Positions 1 to 6,785 of a DNA stretch of 10,337 nucleotides are shown in pieces. Source of the stretch: Myxococcales bacterium. Lineage in GTDB: Bacteria > Myxococcota > Myxococcia > Myxococcales > Anaeromyxobacteraceae. The DNA is taken from NCBI GenBank assembly GCA_021848865.1, contig JAJZTO010000062.1, forward strand, positions 1 to 10,337, in the 5' to 3' direction. The notes under the pieces were generated by a model. It ran no database searches, was not told the DNA's origin, and saw nothing but the letters and a program-made list of their open reading frames with translations. A program made the position numbers and the translations under genes. Numbering within the stretch: position 1 is the first letter of the stretch; the number at the start of each line of letters is the position of its first letter.

Positions 1-18
1 TGCTCCGCCGTCCAGCCA

Positions 19-399
19 TCAGACGAGGCCCTGGACGAAGCGGGAGCGGAAGCGCCGGCCCAGGAGCTCGGGCAGGGTGTGGGCGTCGAGGGCGGCGCCC
101 AGCCGGCGCGCCGCCGGCCCGTAGACGGCGAAGGCCACGAAGACGCCCAGCAGCACGTTGAGCGCCGAGAGCCAGAGCAGGCCGAGCCCGTGGAGCGCCG
201 CCATGCCGCCGAAGCCCACCACCGCCGAGACGGTGACGAAGGTGCCGCCGTAGGCCAGCGCCGTCAGGGTGGGGTGGGTCTCCCGGCCGCTGGCCAGGTA
301 GTCGGCGACGCTGCGGGCCCGCCGCCAGCCCAGCCAGCCCACCGCGGCGGTGGCGGCGGCGTAGGCGAGCCCCTCGCCGCCCAGCAGGAGAGGGTTCAC
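19..399 (-). pseudogene. Sodium:solute symporter (SSS family), N-terminal fragment
   Basis: This frame encodes the N-terminus of a sodium:solute symporter, a family of inner-membrane carriers that couple Na+ entry to uptake of acetate, pyruvate, amino acids and similar solutes. The GTG start at 399 overlaps the stop of the small gene upstream by four bases (GTGA), so the start is well supported. Visible are a first hydrophobic segment, the DYLASGRET turn, the GGTFVTVSAVVGFGG core and a long hydrophobic stretch ending in VYGPAARRLG, then HTLPELLGRRFRSRF; all are in SSS family order. The frame ends at a TGA (19-21) after 126 residues, whereas family members are usually around 500 residues with 12 to 13 membrane segments. 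No frame in the remaining 18 bases continues with the hydrophobic sequence expected next. An ATG overlaps the stop as TGATG, so a new short frame could begin there. Family assignment is firm. Whether this is a real truncation, a frameshift or a sequence-end artefact is open, and the substrate is unknown. Confidence 0.7.
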
Positions 400-536
400 G
401 GACGGTCCCCGGCCCGGGGCGGGCCGTCCTGGTCCTCGTCGTTCCAGCGCCACAGGCCGTAGCCGACGCACAGCAGCACGCCGGCGGCCGCCAGGGCGGC
501 GGCGGCGCAGACGCCGGCGTCGGCGATTCCGATCAT
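396..536 (-). CDS. Symporter small accessory protein (46 aa, one membrane segment)
   Basis: This small membrane protein has a short N-terminus (MIGIADAG), one hydrophobic helix at about residues 8-28 ending in GYGLWRWN, and an acidic then polar cytoplasmic-type tail. This shape and the position directly before an SSS symporter match the family annotated as symporter small accessory protein, which is thought to help assembly or activity of the paired carrier. The ATG at 536 is preceded on its strand by a strong ribosome binding site, GGGAGGGG, four to six bases away. The stop overlaps the GTG of the symporter as GTGA, which indicates translational coupling. The family match is from recall of its shape and context and rests on few residues; the gene itself is well supported by its start signal and overlap. 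Its partner is truncated in this window, so the pair may no longer work. Confidence 0.75.
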   Translation of the reverse strand: MIGIADAGVCAAAALAAAGVLLCVGYGLWRWNDEDQDGPPRAGDRP

Positions 537-682
537 GGCCCCTCCCGTCGGCTTGTTGCCCAGAATCGGATTATGGTACTCGTATACCAGATTCTGCCAC
601 ATCGGTGTGAAACGGCGCGGAGGGGGCCGGGCCGTGAGCCCGGGCCGCGCGGCGGGCCGAGCCCGTGTCGTCGGAGGATCAC
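537..682. promoter_or_regulatory. Divergent control region with nested inverted repeats
   Basis: This is the only divergent gap in the window and should hold the promoters for the minus-strand symporter pair and the plus-strand ior-paaK-liv run. Positions 561-610 are clearly AT-richer than the surroundings. CAGAATC (561-567) and GATTCTG (590-596) form a perfect 7-base inverted repeat. Inside it TGGTA (574-578) and TACCA (585-589) form a 5-base inverted repeat with a slightly shifted centre. This looks like a dimeric repressor or activator site. On the minus strand CATAAT (575-570) resembles a -10 box; on the plus strand TATACC (583-588) does. Neither has a good -35 at normal spacing, so an activator may be required. 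The regulator is not in the window. The rest, 611-672, is G+C-rich and shows nothing distinctive before the iorA ribosome binding site at 673-677. Confidence 0.5.
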
Positions 683-2389
683 ATGGACGCAGGCAGGCAG
701 GCGGCGCAGGAGGCGGCACGGCAGCTCCTCTCCGGCGACCAGGCGGTGGCCCTGGCCGCCCTGGACGCCGGCGTGGCCCTGGGCACCGGGTACCCGGGGA
801 CGCCCTCCACCGAGATCCTCGAGTCCTTCGACGCCCTGGGGGGCCGCGCGCAGTGGGCCCCCAACGAGAAGGTGGCGCTGGAGGTGGGGCTGGGCGCCGC
901 CTTCGGCGGGGCGCGCGTGCTGGTCACCATGAAGCACGTCGGCGTGAACGTGGCCGCCGACCCGCTCTTCACCGCCGCCTACACCGGCGTCTCCGGCGCC
1001 CTGGTGCTGATCTCCGCCGACGACCCGGGGATGGCCTCCTCCCAGAACGAGCAGGACAACCGGCGCTACGCGGTGGCGGCCGGCCTGCCCATGCTGGAGC
1101 CCTCGGACTCGCAGGACGCCTACGACTTCCTGATCGCGGCGGTGGCGCTCTCGGAGCGGGTGAAGCTCCCGGTGATGATGCGGATGACGACCCGGGTGTG
1201 CCACTCCAAGACCCTGGTGGAGCGGCGCGGCGGCCTGCCCCCGGCCAAGGCGCCGGCCTGGGAGCGGGACATCCCGGCGCGGGTGATGGTGCCGGGCTAC
1301 GCCCGCCCGGCCCACAAGAAGCTCCGCGCCAGGCTGGCCGAGGTGCAGAAGGAGCACGAGCGCTCCCCGCTGAACCTCTGGAGGAAGGGGGACGCCAGGC
1401 TCGGCATCGTCACCCACGGGATCACCTGGGAGCACGTCCAGGAGGCGGCTCCGGGCGCCAGCGCCTTCCGGGTGGGGACCTCCTGGCCGCTGCCCCTGGA
1501 GCGGATCCGCCAGTTCGCCGCCAGCGTCGAGCGCTGCCTGGTGGTGGAGGAGGGGGACCCGGTCCTGGTGGAGCAGCTGCGGGCCGCCGGGATCGCCGTC
1601 GAGGGCAAGCCGGAGATGTACCGCTTCGGCGAGCTGTCGGTGGAGCGGGTGAAGCGCATCGTCGCCGGCGACACCTCGCCCGAGCCGCCGCCGCTCAAGG
1701 CCACGCCGCCGCGCCTCTGCGACGCCTGCCCGTACCACCCGGTGTACGACACCCTGCGCCGGCTCGACTGCATCGTGGCCGGCGACATCGGCTGCTACAC
1801 GCTCGGGGTGATGGAGCCCTACCGCGCCATGGACACCTGCGTGGCCATGGGGGCCTCGATGGGCGTGGGGCTGGGGCTGCGCCACGTGCTGCCCGAGGCC
1901 CAGGCCCGCCGGGTGGTGTCGATCATCGGCGACTCCACCTTCGTCCACTCGGGCATCAACGGCATGGTGGAGATGGTCTACAACCCGCCGTCCACCGGCC
2001 ACGTGGTGATCGTGCTCGACAACGGCACCACCGCCATGACCGGCCAGCAGGAGCACCCGGGCACCGGCCGGACGCTGGACCACGACGCCACCGGCAAGTT
2101 CTCCATCGAGGGCTTCGCCCGGGCCTGCGGGCTGCAGTCGGTGGACGTGGTGGATCCGGTGGCCGACCCCGGGGGCTTCGAGACGCTCCTGAAGCAGCGG
2201 CTCGCCGGCGGCCAGCTCTCGCTGATCGTGGCCCGGCGTCCCTGCATCCTGGCGGCGGCCGACATCCGCAAGTTCGAGAAGGTCAACGCCGAGAAGGCGG
2301 CCGCCGGCTGCCGGACCTGCGGGATGTCGGACGAGGTGGCGATCTCCGCGGGGCTGACGGTGCTCGACGGCCGGAAGGGTGGGACATGA
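683..2389 (+). CDS. iorA: Indolepyruvate ferredoxin oxidoreductase, alpha subunit, lacking the ferredoxin domain
   Basis: The catalytic subunit of IOR, a cytoplasmic thiamine diphosphate enzyme that interconverts aryl-pyruvates (indolepyruvate, phenylpyruvate, hydroxyphenylpyruvate) and arylacetyl-CoA plus CO2 with a low-potential electron carrier. The ATG at 683 has GGAGG five bases upstream; an in-frame GTG at 665 has no such signal. The 568-residue protein shows the family GYPGTPSTE at 36-44 in the N-terminal pyrimidine-binding domain, then the cysteine set C346, C349, C363 and C371 (LCDACP through GDIGCYTLG) typical of the cofactor-proximal cluster region, and a TPP-binding signature with GDS at 416-418 and N447 in DNGTTAMTG. 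Canonical IorA ends in a two-cluster [4Fe-4S] ferredoxin domain with eight cysteines. Here only C543-x2-C546 remains and the protein stops at 568; no other frame before iorB supplies the missing cysteines. Its stop overlaps the iorB start as ATGA. Identity is firm; electron transfer partner and substrate preference are not shown by the sequence. Confidence 0.93.
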   Translation: MDAGRQAAQEAARQLLSGDQAVALAALDAGVALGTGYPGTPSTEILESFDALGGRAQWAPNEKVALEVGLGAAFGGARVLVTMKHVGVNVAADPLFTAAYTGVSGALVLISADDPGMASSQNEQDNRRYAVAAGLPMLEPSDSQDAYDFLIAAVALSERVKLPVMMRMTTRVCHSKTLVERRGGLPPAKAPAWERDIPARVMVPGYARPAHKKLRARLAEVQKEHERSPLNLWRKGDARLGIVTHGITWEHVQEAAPGASAFRVGTSWPLPLERIRQFAASVERCLVVEEGDPVLVEQLRAAGIAVEGKPEMYRFGELSVERVKRIVAGDTSPEPPPLKATPPRLCDACPYHPVYDTLRRLDCIVAGDIGCYTLGVMEPYRAMDTCVAMGASMGVGLGLRHVLPEAQARRVVSIIGDSTFVHSGINGMVEMVYNPPSTGHVVIVLDNGTTAMTGQQEHPGTGRTLDHDATGKFSIEGFARACGLQSVDVVDPVADPGGFETLLKQRLAGGQLSLIVARRPCILAAADIRKFEKVNAEKAAAGCRTCGMSDEVAISAGLTVLDGRKGGT

Positions 2390-2877
2390 GCCGGGTGGTG
2401 AACGTGGTGGTGGCCGGGCTGGGCGGGCAGGGCGCCATCAAGGCCTCGGACATCCTGGCCGACGCCGCCTGCCGCGCCGGGCACGACGTGAAGAAGGCCG
2501 AGATCCACGGCATGAGCCAGCGCGGCGGCTCGGTGACCAGCGACGTGCGGTTCGGGGAGAAGGTGCTCTCCCCCATGGTGCCGCGGGGCGAGGCCGACTT
2601 CCTGGTGGTGCTGGACCCGGACCAGGTGGAGGTGAACCGCCCGGTGCTGCGGGACGGCGGGCTGGTCTTCGGCCCCGACTTCGTCGACGAGAAGACCCTC
2701 ACCAACCGCAAGAGCCTGAACGTGGCGCTGCTGGGGGCGCTCTCGCACCACCTGGACATCCCCGAGGCGAGCTGGCTGGAGGCGGTCCGGGCTGCGCTGC
2801 CGGCGCGGCTCCACGACATGAACGAGAAGGCCTTCCGCGTCGGCCGCGAGACCGCGGCCCGCGCCGCCAACCGCTGA
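2386..2877 (+). CDS. iorB: Indolepyruvate ferredoxin oxidoreductase, beta subunit
   Basis: The small subunit of IOR, belonging to the pyruvate/ketoisovalerate oxidoreductase gamma-domain family, which pairs with IorA and contributes to CoA binding and active-site assembly. The 163-residue product has the family GLGGQGAIKASDILADAA near residues 11-28 and EIHGMSQRGGSV around residues 40-52, followed by a predicted Rossmann-like core with LVVLDPDQVEVN. It is somewhat shorter than the roughly 190-200 residues I expect for IorB, apparently at the C-terminal end, but no core motif is missing. The ATG overlaps the iorA stop by four bases, so equal expression through translational coupling is likely. 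The gene ends 15 bases before the next start. Identity is secure because of both the motifs and the pairing with iorA. Confidence 0.93.
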   Translation: MSRVVNVVVAGLGGQGAIKASDILADAACRAGHDVKKAEIHGMSQRGGSVTSDVRFGEKVLSPMVPRGEADFLVVLDPDQVEVNRPVLRDGGLVFGPDFVDEKTLTNRKSLNVALLGALSHHLDIPEASWLEAVRAALPARLHDMNEKAFRVGRETAARAANR

Positions 2878-2892
2878 ACCCGAGGAGGCACC

Positions 2893-4218
2893 GTGAAGAG
2901 CAACTGGAACGACGCCCCGGGCGGTTTCCACCCCGCCAGCGCCCACGACTTCCTGCCCAAGGCCCAGCTGCGCCAGATCCAGCTCCAGCGGCTCCAGGCG
3001 GTGGTGAAGCGCGCCTACGCGCGCCAGCAGCTCTTCCGCGAGCGCATGGGGGAGCGGGGCATCGGGCCGGAGGACGTGAAGACGCTCGACGACCTCTCCC
3101 ACCTGCCCTTCATGGTGAAGAGCGACCTGCGCGACACCTACCCCTTCGGCCTGTTCTGCAGCCCCATGGAGGAGGTGGTGCGGCTGCACGCCTCCTCCGG
3201 CACCACCGGCAAGCCCATCGTGGTGGCCTACACCCAGGCCGACGTCGAGGTCTGGAGCCAGGTGATGGTGCGCAGCTTCGCCGCCGCCGGCGTCCACCGC
3301 CGCGACGTCATCCAGAACGCCTACGGCTACGGCCTCTTCACCGGCGGCCTGGGGGCCCACTACGGCGCCGAGGCCCTGGGCGCCACCGTCATCCCCATCT
3401 CCGGCGGCAACACCGAGCGGCAGATGATGGTGATGCAGGACTTCGGCGTCACCGTGATCTGCTCCACCCCCAGCTACTTCCTGCACCTGGCGGAGCGGGC
3501 CAAGGAGCTGAAGATCGACTTCGGCAAGCTGCGCTGCGGCGTCTTCGGGGCCGAGCCCTGGAGCGACGCGATGCGCGAGCGCATCCAGGCCGAGACCGGC
3601 ATCAAGGCCTACGACATCTACGGCCTCTCCGAGATCATCGGCCCGGGCGTGGGCGCCGAGTGCTTCCGCCAGGACGGCCTGCACATCTTCGAGGACCACT
3701 TCCTCCCGGAGATCATCGACCCGGAGACCGGGCTGGTCCTGCCGGACGGCGCCGAGGGGGAGCTGGTGCTGACCACGCTCTCCAAGCAGGCGATGCCGAT
3801 GATCCGCTACCGCACCCGCGACATCACCGCGCTGAACACCGAGCCCTGCCCCTGCGGCCGCACCATCCGGCGCATCCGCCGCATCGGCCGGCGCTCCGAC
3901 GACATGTTCATCATCCGCGGCGTCAACGTCTTCCCCTCGCAGGTGGAGACCGGCCTGCTGAAGGTGGAAGGGACGCTGCCGCACTACCAGATCATCCTCA
4001 CCCGCGAGAAGGGGCTGGACGAGATGGAGGTGCAGGTGGAGGTGACGCCCGAGGTCTTCTCCGACAAGGTGCGGGCCCTGGAGGACCTGCACCAGCGGCT
4101 GGAGACGGCCATCGAGCACGTCATCGGCATCCGCGCCAAGGTGACGCTGGTGGAGCCGCAGACCATCGCCCGCAGCGAGGGGAAGGCCAAGCGGGTCATC
4201 GACCGCCGCAAGCTCTAG
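2893..4218 (+). CDS. paaK: Phenylacetate-CoA ligase (AMP-forming)
   Basis: An adenylate-forming ligase that converts phenylacetate or another aryl acetate, ATP and CoA into the arylacetyl-CoA, AMP and pyrophosphate. The 441-residue length is normal for PaaK. The ATP-binding loop HASSGTTGKP is intact at residues 99-108, YGLSEIIGPG begins at 243, YRTRDI covers the ATP-ribose aspartate at about 310, a CPCG pair lies at 319-322, and the C-terminal lid has RRSDDMFIIRGVNVFP and SEGKAKRV with the likely catalytic lysine at 431 or 433. The GTG start at 2893 has AGGAGG four bases upstream. It follows iorB by 15 bases and precedes an ACT-domain gene by 12. With iorAB, the ligase would supply arylacetyl-CoA for carboxylation to aryl-pyruvate, or reactivate free arylacetate. 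The true acyl substrate could be phenylacetate, indoleacetate or hydroxyphenylacetate and cannot be told apart here. Confidence 0.92.
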   Translation: MKSNWNDAPGGFHPASAHDFLPKAQLRQIQLQRLQAVVKRAYARQQLFRERMGERGIGPEDVKTLDDLSHLPFMVKSDLRDTYPFGLFCSPMEEVVRLHASSGTTGKPIVVAYTQADVEVWSQVMVRSFAAAGVHRRDVIQNAYGYGLFTGGLGAHYGAEALGATVIPISGGNTERQMMVMQDFGVTVICSTPSYFLHLAERAKELKIDFGKLRCGVFGAEPWSDAMRERIQAETGIKAYDIYGLSEIIGPGVGAECFRQDGLHIFEDHFLPEIIDPETGLVLPDGAEGELVLTTLSKQAMPMIRYRTRDITALNTEPCPCGRTIRRIRRIGRRSDDMFIIRGVNVFPSQVETGLLKVEGTLPHYQIILTREKGLDEMEVQVEVTPEVFSDKVRALEDLHQRLETAIEHVIGIRAKVTLVEPQTIARSEGKAKRVIDRRKL

Positions 4219-4230
4219 GGGAGGGACGCC

Positions 4231-4668
4231 ATGAAGCTGCGCCAGCTGTCGCTGTTCCTGGAGAACCTGCCGGGCAAGCTCCGCGGCCCCTGCGAGGCGC
4301 TGGGCAAGGCCGGCGTCGACATCCTGGCCATGGCCCTGGCCGACACCGCGAACTTCGGCATCCTCCGGCTGGTGGTCACCGACTGGGCCCGGGCCAAGAC
4401 GGTGCTGGAGGGCACCGGGACCACGGTGAAGGTCACCGAGGTGCTGCCGGTGGAGGTGGAGGACCGGCCCGGCGGCCTGGCCCGGGTGCTGGCCGCGGTG
4501 GACGAGGCCGGGCTGGGCATCGAGTACATGTACGCCTTCGCCGCGGGGGCCCGCGGCGGCAAGAAGGTGGTGGTCTTCCGCTTCGACGAGCCGGACCGCG
4601 CCCAGGCGGTCCTGCAGGCGAAGGGGCTCAAGGTGCTGGAGGAGAAGGAGGCGCTCGGCTCGACGTAG
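4231..4668 (+). CDS. Tandem ACT-domain amino-acid-binding protein
   Basis: A 145-residue protein made of two ACT domains and nothing else. The first, about residues 3-70, has LENLPGKLRGPCEALGKAGVDI followed by ILRLVV; the second, about 72-140, has VEDRPGGLARVLAAVDEAGLGI. The paired E-x-x-PG-x-L turns are the ligand-facing loops of ACT domains, which bind amino acids at domain interfaces. There is no enzyme or DNA-binding domain, so the protein probably acts as a sensor that controls a partner protein. Genes of this type are often found next to paaK-type ligases; some are misnamed as acetolactate synthase small subunits. Here it sits 12 bases after the ligase and before an amino-acid-type ABC importer. 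The start has GGGGAGGG upstream, just after the paaK stop. An aromatic or branched-chain amino acid ligand is inference from the neighbours. Confidence 0.88.
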   Translation: MKLRQLSLFLENLPGKLRGPCEALGKAGVDILAMALADTANFGILRLVVTDWARAKTVLEGTGTTVKVTEVLPVEVEDRPGGLARVLAAVDEAGLGIEYMYAFAAGARGGKKVVVFRFDEPDRAQAVLQAKGLKVLEEKEALGST

Positions 4669-4745
4669 CGCCTCCGACATGCCGTCGTCGAGCATCACGA
4701 CATCGAGGTCTTCGTGCGGTGCAGCTCAACCCCCCAGGAGCAACC

Positions 4746-5888
4746 ATGCGACTCCCGATCCTCGCAGTGGCAGCAGCGCTTCTCACCGCCTCGGCGGCGC
4801 CGGCCCGGGCCGCCGAGCCCATCAAGGTCGGCGCCATCCTCTCGGTCACCGGCCCGGCCGCCTTCCTCGGCTCGCCGGAGGCCCGCACCATCCAGATGCT
4901 GGCCGACGACCTGAACGCCAAGGGCGGCATCCTCGGCCACAAGATCGAGCTGATCATCAAGGACAGCGGCGGCTCGCCGGAGAAGGCCGTCTCCTTCGCC
5001 AAGCAGCTCATGGAGGAGGACAAGGTGCTGGCCATCATCGGCCCCTCCACCTCGGGCGAGACCATGCAGATCAAGGGGCTCTGCGAGAAGGGCCAGACGC
5101 TGCTCCTCTCCTGCGCCGCCGCCGAGGTGATCGTGAACCCGGTGGCGAAGTGGGTCTTCAAGACGCCGCAGAAGGACAGCGACGCGGTGCTGAAGATCTT
5201 CCAGCACATGAAGAAGACCGGCGTCACCAAGATCGGCGTGCTCGCCAGCAACACCGGCTTCGGCCAGGCCGGCAAGGAGCAGATCGAGAAGCTGGCGCCG
5301 GCGAACGGCATCCAGATCGCCGCCAGCGAGACCTACGACAAGGCCGCCACCGACCTGACCGCCGAGGTCACCAAGATGAAGGCGGCCGGCGTCCAGGCCA
5401 TCCTGAACTGGTCGATCGAGCCGGCGCAGGCGATCGTGATCAAGAACGCGCGGCAGATCGGCCTGAAGATCCCCATCTACCAGAGCCACGGCTTCGGCAA
5501 CATCCAGTACGCCAAGGCCGCCGGCGCCGCCGCCGAGGGCGTGATCTTCCCGGCCGGCCGCCTGCTGGTGGCCGACGTGCTGCCGGCCTCCAACCCGCAG
5601 AAGAAGCTGCTCGAGGCCTACAAGCACGAGTACCAGGCCAAGTACAAGGAGGACGTCTCCACCTTCGGCGGCCACGGCTACGACGCCTTCCTGCTGCTCA
5701 CCGACGCCATCCGCAAGGCCCACTCGGTGGACAAGAACAAGGTGCGCGACGCCCTGGAGCACCTCACCGGCGTGGTGGGGACGGCGGGCATCTTCAAGCT
5801 CTCGCCCACCGACCACAACGGCCTGGGGATCGACGCCTTCGAGCTCCTGACGGTGAAGGACGGGCGCTTCGCCGTGCTCGCCCACTGA
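4746..5888 (+). CDS. livK: Branched-chain amino acid ABC transporter, substrate-binding protein
   Basis: The periplasmic binding protein of the importer encoded just downstream. The 380-residue product starts with a clear Sec signal peptide, short basic start, hydrophobic stretch to about residue 18, and a cleavage site near ARA-AE at residues 20-24; there is no lipobox cysteine, so it should be free in the periplasm. The mature part is a Leu/Ile/Val-binding type (Peripla_BP_6) fold, with IKVGAILSVTGPAAFLG at its start, an AIIGPSTSGETM segment, and FGGHGYDAFLLLTDAI near the C-terminus, all family features. AGGAG lies five bases before the ATG. The 77-base gap before it is the largest in the plus-strand run, and contains no convincing promoter or terminator. 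The family binds branched-chain amino acids but also aromatic carboxylates, amides and urea, so with iorAB and paaK nearby an aromatic amino acid or aryl acetate is a reasonable alternative ligand. Confidence 0.9.
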   Translation: MRLPILAVAAALLTASAAPARAAEPIKVGAILSVTGPAAFLGSPEARTIQMLADDLNAKGGILGHKIELIIKDSGGSPEKAVSFAKQLMEEDKVLAIIGPSTSGETMQIKGLCEKGQTLLLSCAAAEVIVNPVAKWVFKTPQKDSDAVLKIFQHMKKTGVTKIGVLASNTGFGQAGKEQIEKLAPANGIQIAASETYDKAATDLTAEVTKMKAAGVQAILNWSIEPAQAIVIKNARQIGLKIPIYQSHGFGNIQYAKAAGAAAEGVIFPAGRLLVADVLPASNPQKKLLEAYKHEYQAKYKEDVSTFGGHGYDAFLLLTDAIRKAHSVDKNKVRDALEHLTGVVGTAGIFKLSPTDHNGLGIDAFELLTVKDGRFAVLAH

Positions 5889-6770
5889 GTGGCGCGCGAG
5901 CTCCTCGTCCAGTACCTCATCGCCGGCCTGACCTACGGCGTCATCTACGCCGTGGTCGGGATCGGCTTCAACATCATCTACAACGCCACCGGCATCATCA
6001 ACTTCGCCCAGGGCGAGTTCGTGATGCTGGGCGGGATGATCGCGGTGACCCTCCACGGGTTCCTGCCGCTGCCCGCCGCCATCGCCGGGGCCGTGGTCCT
6101 GACGATGGCGGTGGGGGCGCTGGTGGAGATGCTCTTCATCCGCTGGCTGGTGAAGCCCTCGGTGCTGCGGATGATCATCATCACCATCGGGGTCTCCATC
6201 CTCCTCCGCGAGGCGGCGCTGCTCCTCTGGGGCAACGCCGTCCGGGCGCTGCCCTACTTCACCGGGAACGAGGTGACCTCGGTGGGCATCCTCGGGGCCC
6301 GGGTCTCGCCCCAGGTGCTCTGGGCGGTGGGCGTCTGCCTGGCGCTGGTGGCGGCCATCACCGCCTGGTTCCGCTGGACCAGCTGGGGCCGGCAGATGCG
6401 GGCCTGCGCCGCCAACCGGGTGGCGGCGTCGCTCTGCGGCCTGCCCACCCGCAACCTGGTGACCCTGTCCTTCGTCCTGTCGGCGGGGATGGGGGCGCTG
6501 GCCGGCTGCGTGGTCAGCCCCATCACCCAGACCCAGTACAGCGTGGGGGCCGGGCTCGCCATCAAGGGCTTCACCGTGGCCATCCTCGGCGGGCTGGGGA
6601 ACAGCCTGGCGGCGGTGGCGGCGGGGCTGCTGCTCGGCGTGCTGGAGTCCTTCAGCGTGTCGCTGCTCCCCACCGCCTACAAGGACGCGATCTCCATCGC
6701 CGTGCTGCTGCTCATCCTCTTCGTGCGCCCGACCGGCCTGTTCGCGGCGCGGCTCACCAGCCGCGTCTAG
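5889..6770 (+). CDS. livH: Branched-chain amino acid ABC transporter permease LivH
   Basis: One of the two inner-membrane permeases of the importer. The 293-residue protein is hydrophobic throughout with about eight membrane segments, and opens with the family pattern LIAGLTYGVIYAVVGIGFNIIYNATGIINFAQGEF, in which the G-x-x-x-INFAQGE motif is diagnostic of LivH. The EAA-like coupling region GRQMRACAANRVAASLCGL and the C-terminal LVRPTGLF-type ending (here LFVRPTGLF) are also present. The GTG start directly abuts the stop of livK with no gap, and no clear ribosome binding site lies upstream within the livK end, so translation is probably coupled to livK. The protein would pair with LivM to form the pore, energised by LivG and LivF. 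Confidence 0.92.
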   Translation: MARELLVQYLIAGLTYGVIYAVVGIGFNIIYNATGIINFAQGEFVMLGGMIAVTLHGFLPLPAAIAGAVVLTMAVGALVEMLFIRWLVKPSVLRMIIITIGVSILLREAALLLWGNAVRALPYFTGNEVTSVGILGARVSPQVLWAVGVCLALVAAITAWFRWTSWGRQMRACAANRVAASLCGLPTRNLVTLSFVLSAGMGALAGCVVSPITQTQYSVGAGLAIKGFTVAILGGLGNSLAAVAAGLLLGVLESFSVSLLPTAYKDAISIAVLLLILFVRPTGLFAARLTSRV

Positions 6771-6785
6771 GAAGGCCCGGCGCCC

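Noticed and set aside
665..682. Upstream in-frame GTG start for iorA
   Set aside because: It lies before the GGAGG signal at 673-677, which is correctly spaced for the ATG at 683, and has no comparable signal of its own.
1978..4698. Long minus-strand open frame, and others such as 4695-7577 minus and 4679-8731 plus
   Set aside because: They lie opposite or out of frame to clear enzyme and transporter genes, encode Arg/Gly/Ala/His-rich low-complexity sequence with no domain, and are expected by chance where third positions are nearly always G or C.
4669..4745. Imperfect hairpin and possible separate promoter in the 77-base gap before livK
   Set aside because: Only short interrupted stems can be paired (around 4671-4708), there is no T run for a terminator, and no recognisable -35/-10 pair; the gap is small enough for one transcript.
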